From: CAYTGR01 sp964437445 | GTDB taxonomy: Bacteria > Chloroflexota > Anaerolineae > B4-G1 > SLSP01 | Length of the DNA stretch: 64,000 nucleotides | Direction of reading: 5' to 3' | Assembly (NCBI GenBank): GCA_964437445.1 | Contig: CAYTGR010000015.1 | Span: forward strand, 1-64,000 | Part shown: positions 60,669-64,000 of the stretch, piece after piece | Layout: the number at the start of each line of letters is the position of its first letter | How positions within the stretch are numbered: the stretch's first letter is position 1 | Notes under the pieces: model-generated | Told to the model about the DNA's origin: nothing | Databases searched by the model: none | Seen by the model: only the letters and a program-made list of their open reading frames with translations | Translations under genes and position numbers: made by a program

Positions 60669-62024
60669 TTAAGCCACCTCGCTTTCTACGTCAGGCTGAG
60701 GTGCTTGAGCGGCGACATGATCCGGCAGGATGGTCTCTGCCTCGCGCACCGCCGGGAAGAGATAGCCGCCGCCGCCCACCAGCATCGCTAACAGGCCCGT
60801 GAAGACAAACAGCAGCCCCATCCCCGCGCCGGGGCCGCTCCCCACCAGCCAGCTGAAGACCGGCACCAGTGCGCCGCCCTCCCGCATGGCCGGCTCCAAA
60901 ACTTTGTCGGCCAGTGGCCCGGCGATCAGCTGGGCTAAGGGTGTGACAAACCAGGCGATCAGCCGCCGGGTGGCAAAGACTCGCCCCTGTACATCGGGCG
61001 CGACCTTGGCCTGCCAGATGGCTTGATTGGAACCGTTGATGAACGGGACAAAGAAGACGGCGCAGAAGCTGGCAACGACCCAGACCGGCAGGCTCAGCCC
61101 CACGCCCATCCACACCTGCCCCAACAGGCTGACCAGCACCCAGCCCAACAGCACACCGTGGACGCGCCGCCGGGGACCGCCCCAGGCGCTCATCGCCAGG
61201 CCGCCCACCACGCCGCCGATAGCGCCGGCCGATTGCACGGTGCCCAGAATCAGCGCGTTGCTGGCCGTCCGCGCTAAAATCAGCGCCGGTCGCACCGCGC
61301 CGGCCAAGTTGGCGAAAAAGTTGCCGGTCAAAAAGACCAGTTGCAACCCCAACAAACTGGGGCGCTCCACAATGTAACGAAACCCGTAAGCCGCCTCTTT
61401 CCAAAGACTTCCCTGACCGGCGCGCCCTTCCTCTGTCTGCGGTGGCTGCGGCACATGGACAAAGCATAACGCTCCCACCGCGACCACAAACGTTACGATG
61501 TCGATCGTGAGGATGCCACCCAGGCCGAGGAACGGCAACAGCGCCCCGGCCAGCATCGGCGCGAAGACCCCGGAGGCGCTGTCGGCCAGCTCCATCATCC
61601 CGTTGGCTCGGCCGTACTGCTCCTTGGGCAGCATCAGGCTGATGGAAGCCGAGTAGGCCGGCCACTGGAAGGTCTGGAAGGTCCCCTCAATCGCTACCGC
61701 GATGTAAAGGTGCCAGATTTCCAGCCGCCCCAGGCTGTAGAGGAGCAGCAAGCCGATAGTGGTCGCGCCGGCCGCCAGGTCGCTGACCATCATCATCAGC
61801 TTGCGGTTGGAGCGATCCACAATAGCGCCGGCCACCGGGCTCATGATCAGCATCGGCGTGACGAAGAAGAAGCCGACCAGCGCCAGCGCCGTCGCTTGAC
61901 CGGTTTTCTGGTAGGCCCAGATCGTCAGCGCGAAGCCGGTCATGCTGGTGCCCAGCAGGGAGACGATCTGGCCCAGCCAGACCACGATGAAAGCCGCCAT
62001 GCCGACAGGCCGTCTGGGTGACAT
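60669..62024 (-). CDS. MFS exporter (MFS_3/EntS-like)
   Basis: A 451-residue transporter with twelve predicted helices. The loop 2-3 motif GAIVDRSNRKLMMM is the MFS signature; GMMELADSASGVFAPMLAGAL and the Q-rich loop before helix 7 are usual in the macrolide-efflux/enterobactin-exporter group. The C-terminus is a short cytoplasmic tail. It probably exports small lipophilic compounds; the substrate cannot be named. AAGGG precedes the ATG. It leads a unit with ung and rpiB. Confidence 0.9.
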   Translation of the reverse strand: MSPRRPVGMAAFIVVWLGQIVSLLGTSMTGFALTIWAYQKTGQATALALVGFFFVTPMLIMSPVAGAIVDRSNRKLMMMVSDLAAGATTIGLLLLYSLGRLEIWHLYIAVAIEGTFQTFQWPAYSASISLMLPKEQYGRANGMMELADSASGVFAPMLAGALLPFLGLGGILTIDIVTFVVAVGALCFVHVPQPPQTEEGRAGQGSLWKEAAYGFRYIVERPSLLGLQLVFLTGNFFANLAGAVRPALILARTASNALILGTVQSAGAIGGVVGGLAMSAWGGPRRRVHGVLLGWVLVSLLGQVWMGVGLSLPVWVVASFCAVFFVPFINGSNQAIWQAKVAPDVQGRVFATRRLIAWFVTPLAQLIAGPLADKVLEPAMREGGALVPVFSWLVGSGPGAGMGLLFVFTGLLAMLVGGGGYLFPAVREAETILPDHVAAQAPQPDVESEVA

Positions 62025-62049
62025 AAGATGCCCTTTTATAGCGTGAGAA

Positions 62050-62107
62050 GTTTGTAGTCAGGCGCTTTAGCGCCGTTTGAGCCGCGCTGAAGCGCAGCAC
62101 TGCGAAC
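62050..62107. repeat. Palindromic repeat (TTTGTAGT family), copy D
   Basis: TTTGTAGTCAGGCGCTTTAG, then CGCCGTTTGAGCCGCGCTGA and AGCGCAGCACTGCGAAC. Same structure and orientation as copy B; the right end has drifted (CACTGCGAAC versus CACTACAAGC). Confidence 0.75.
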
Positions 62108-62135
62108 TGCATAACGCTTGTTTGTGCGGTAAGCG

Positions 62136-62178
62136 GTGAGCCGTGAGCAGGATGGCTTTAGCCCTGCTCACGGCTCAC
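62136..62178. repeat. GTGAGCCGTGAGCAGG hairpin repeat, copy 2
   Basis: GTGAGCCGTGAGCAGG (62136-62151) pairs perfectly over 16 bases with CCTGCTCACGGCTCAC (62163-62178), loop of 11. It lies just after the dcd stop and could end that transcript, but its right arm recurs at 57652-57667, so it is a dispersed element. Confidence 0.7.
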
Positions 62179-62186
62179 TCTTCACT

Positions 62187-62747
62187 TTATAGCCGTGGCA
62201 ACACAATGCCCTGTTGGCCTTGATACTTGCCCTTCTTATCGGCGTAAGAGACCTCACACGGCTCGTCGCCCTCAAAAAAAAGCACCTGCGCGATCCCTTC
62301 ATGCGCGTAAATCTTGGCCGGCAGCGGCGTGGTATTGCTGATCTCAATGGTGATGTAGCCCTCCCAACCCGGCTCTAAGGGCGTGAAATTGGTCACGATG
62401 CCGCAACGGGCGTAAGTGCTTTTTCCCAGCACGGCCCCTAAAACATTGCGGGGCATCCGAAAATACTCCATTGTCCGCGCCAGCGCGAACGAGTTGGGCG
62501 GGATGATGCAGACCTCCCCGCGGAAATCCACCATGGCGCGCGTATCCAGATGTTTGGGATCCACCACCGCCAGATCGCCCACCCCCGGCGTGAAGACCTT
62601 GAACTCGTCGGCCACGCGGATATCGTAGCCATACGACGACAGCCCATACGAAATCGTCCCGTTGCGCACCTGCGTCTCCACAAACGGGTCAATCATCCCA
62701 TAGTCCTGTACCATCCGCCGAATCCAATGATCGGGTTTCAATCCCAT
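62187..62747 (-). CDS. dcd: dCTP deaminase
   Basis: A 186-residue trimeric-fold enzyme of normal length. YGYDIRVADEF, the catalytic ALARTMEYFRMPRNVLG region (arginine and glutamate pair), KSTYARCGIVTNFTPLEPGW and GIAQVLFFEG are conserved. It converts dCTP to dUTP for thymidylate synthesis, or to dUMP in bifunctional members. The start region MGLKPDHWIRRMVQDYGMI is normal, with a weak ribosome-binding site. It is separate from argS by a repeat-bearing gap. Confidence 0.95.
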   Translation of the reverse strand: MGLKPDHWIRRMVQDYGMIDPFVETQVRNGTISYGLSSYGYDIRVADEFKVFTPGVGDLAVVDPKHLDTRAMVDFRGEVCIIPPNSFALARTMEYFRMPRNVLGAVLGKSTYARCGIVTNFTPLEPGWEGYITIEISNTTPLPAKIYAHEGIAQVLFFEGDEPCEVSYADKKGKYQGQQGIVLPRL

Positions 62748-62808
62748 CCAGACACAACCTCGCTCTCAAGTTTAGATAATGGACCACCGACCGCAGACCG
62801 CAATCTCT

Positions 62809-62850
62809 TTTCACGCCTCACGTTTCACGCTTCACGCTTCACGCTTCACG
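62809..62850. repeat. Heptamer tandem repeat YYTCACG, six units
   Basis: TTTCACG, CCTCACG, TTTCACG, then CTTCACG three times, followed by two diverged units that run into the argS stop region. A short minisatellite in the argS-dcd gap. Confidence 0.8.
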
Positions 62851-62859
62851 TCTCCCGTC

Positions 62860-64000
62860 TCACATCCGCTCCGGCGCTGCCATGCCCATCAAATGCAGGA
62901 CGCGCGCGAGCACTCCCTGCGCCGCGCGGACCAGGAGCAGCCGCGCGCGGGTCAGCTCCGCGTCGGCCGGATCGGCCGAGACCACCCGGCAATCGCGGTA
63001 AAAAGCGTGGAAGAGCGCCGCCAGCTCGGTGGCATAGGCTGTGAGATAGTGCGCCGTCAACTGCGTCGCCGCTAAGGTGATCACCTCCGGCAGCGCCAGC
63101 AGCTTGCGGATCAACGCCAGCTCGCTGGGGTGGGTGAGCAGCGCCGGATCGCCGGCCGCTGTCACGTCCCAGCTCTGCTCCGCCGCATGACGCAACACCC
63201 CCGCGATGCGCGTGTGCGCGTACTGCACGTAGTAGACCGGGTTGCGCTCCGATTGCTCCACCACCAGGTCCAGGTCAAACTCCAGCGTCACATCGGCGGT
63301 GCGTGTGAGCATCATGTAGCGGATGGGGTCGGGGCCGACCTCGTCCACCAATTCGCGCAGGGTGACAAACTCGCCGGAGCTTTTGGACATCCGCACTTCC
63401 TGCCCGCCGCGCCGCAGCGTGACCAGCTGGTAGAGGATAAAGATCGCCCGCGCCGGGTCCAGTCCTAACGCGCGCGCCACCGCCTTGACCCGTGGCACGT
63501 CGCCGTGATGGTCGGCCCCCCAGACATAAATCGCCCGGTCAAAGCCGCGCGTGACCAGCTTGTCCCAGACGTAGACCGCATCGGAAGCCAGATAAGTGGG
63601 GCGGTCCTCCGGGTCGGCCACCACCCGCGGCGAACGGATGAGGACCGCATCCTTTTCCAGCTCGTCAGCGTGGAACCAGACCGCGTCATCCTGTTCCACA
63701 ATCGCGCCGTTTGCCCACAAGCGCGCCATGATCGGCTCAAACATCCCCCGCTCGTAGAACCAGCGCTCATGGAACCAGGTATCAAAGTGGATGCGCAGGG
63801 CCGCCAAGTCGTCACGGATGCCGGCCAAAATGCGGTCAATGCCCCAGAGGGTCAGTTCGCGGATCGCCTGCGCGCGCTCCAGTTCCAGATAACGCCGGCC
63901 CTCGTGCTCCAGCGCCTCGCGCGCGAGCTCGGCCACGTAAGCGCCGGGATAGCCCTTCTCCGGGAACGGGTACTCCTCCCCCAGCAGGGCGGCATAGCGG
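62860..64000 (-). CDS. argS: Arginyl-tRNA synthetase, C-terminal part
   Basis: The gene runs off the window end; about 380 C-terminal residues are visible. The class I core shows the ArgRS blocks DAVYVWDKLVTRGFDRAIYV, WGADHHGDVPRVKA and the MSKSSGEFVTLRELVDEVG version of the KMSKS loop. PVYYVQYAHTRIAGVLRHA begins the anticodon-binding DALR domain, ending LLVRAAQGVLARVLHLMGMAAPERM. It charges tRNA-Arg. The frame remains open upstream of 63936 into the window edge with family-like sequence (EEYPFPEKGYPGAYV). The stop lies against a heptamer repeat. Confidence 0.95.
   Translation of the reverse strand, partial: RYAALLGEEYPFPEKGYPGAYVAELAREALEHEGRRYLELERAQAIRELTLWGIDRILAGIRDDLAALRIHFDTWFHERWFYERGMFEPIMARLWANGAIVEQDDAVWFHADELEKDAVLIRSPRVVADPEDRPTYLASDAVYVWDKLVTRGFDRAIYVWGADHHGDVPRVKAVARALGLDPARAIFILYQLVTLRRGGQEVRMSKSSGEFVTLRELVDEVGPDPIRYMMLTRTADVTLEFDLDLVVEQSERNPVYYVQYAHTRIAGVLRHAAEQSWDVTAAGDPALLTHPSELALIRKLLALPEVITLAATQLTAHYLTAYATELAALFHAFYRDCRVVSADPADAELTRARLLLVRAAQGVLARVLHLMGMAAPERM

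Noticed and set aside
60691..61665. A 324-residue minus-strand frame within the MFS gene
   Set aside because: It is an arginine- and glycine-rich shadow frame of the exporter, typical in GC-rich DNA.

Overview
The window is a GC-rich, gene-dense bacterial chromosome segment, probably from a draft or metagenome-derived genome because it holds a scaffold gap of exactly 100 N (31603-31702). The gene mix suggests a Chloroflexota bacterium of the Anaerolineae/Caldilineae kind: many GAF/PAS sensor kinases, large glycan clusters without lipid A or LPS transport genes, SpoIIM-type ABC permeases, and short palindromic and heptamer/octamer repeats between genes. This assignment is an inference from style and remote similarity, not from a phylogeny. 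I saw no rRNA, tRNA, CRISPR array, transposase or phage gene.

Layout. 1-8460: the end of psuG, then a co-directional surface-glycan operon (methyltransferase, GT2, SDR epimerase/dehydratase, DegT aminotransferase, GT39-like membrane glycosyltransferase, GH35-like protein lacking both catalytic glutamates). 8535-20267: a signal-transduction block with four histidine kinases and four response-regulator receiver domains, containing a membrane-anchored Cas4-like nuclease and an odd extracytoplasmic TIM-barrel-like protein. 20276-27593: a minus-strand glycan locus (radical SAM, polytopic GT2, hexapeptide acyltransferase, GmhB-like phosphatase, HddA-like heptose kinase, WbaP-like initiating phosphotransferase). 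27810-33747: a divergent plus-strand cassette (acyl carrier protein, AMP-forming acyl ligase, AsnB-like amidotransferase, scaffold gap, WbpG-like PP-loop ATPase, GT4).

33823-43027: core genes. infC apparently starts at AUU and is followed by rpmI, rplT and a strong terminator. Then come secA, a small winged-helix protein, adenosine deaminase and an ABC exporter whose permease carries a SpoIIM-like domain. 43118-48307: amino-acid and peptide metabolism (RocD, ATC-hydrolase-like protein, M29 aminopeptidase, DMT transporter, HpcH/HpaI aldolase). 48392-54129: a triple-GAF sensor kinase, a PhzF protein, a receiver-HEAT protein, and a divergent promoter pair that drives a leader with an intrinsic terminator ahead of a LysN/KAT-II-like aminotransferase. 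55424-64000: lytic transglycosylase, SbcD, DNA methyltransferase fused to a degenerate SNase-like domain, GNAT, RpiB, Ung, MFS exporter, dCTP deaminase and the 3' part of argS, with dispersed palindromic repeats between and even inside genes.

How it fits together. The two glycan loci and the ACP/ligase/amidotransferase cassette probably build and decorate an extracellular polysaccharide or S-layer glycan: WbaP-like initiation, a heptose kinase/phosphatase pair, glycosyltransferases, O-acylation and amidation. The kinase block is a likely regulator. Strongest leads: the attenuator-like leader at 53930-54129 with a Trp-Trp open frame whose stop codon sits in the terminator loop; the ACP-ligase-AsnB-PP-loop cassette; the membrane Cas4-like nuclease in a two-component operon; and the methyltransferase-SNase fusion whose C-terminus is written by repeats.
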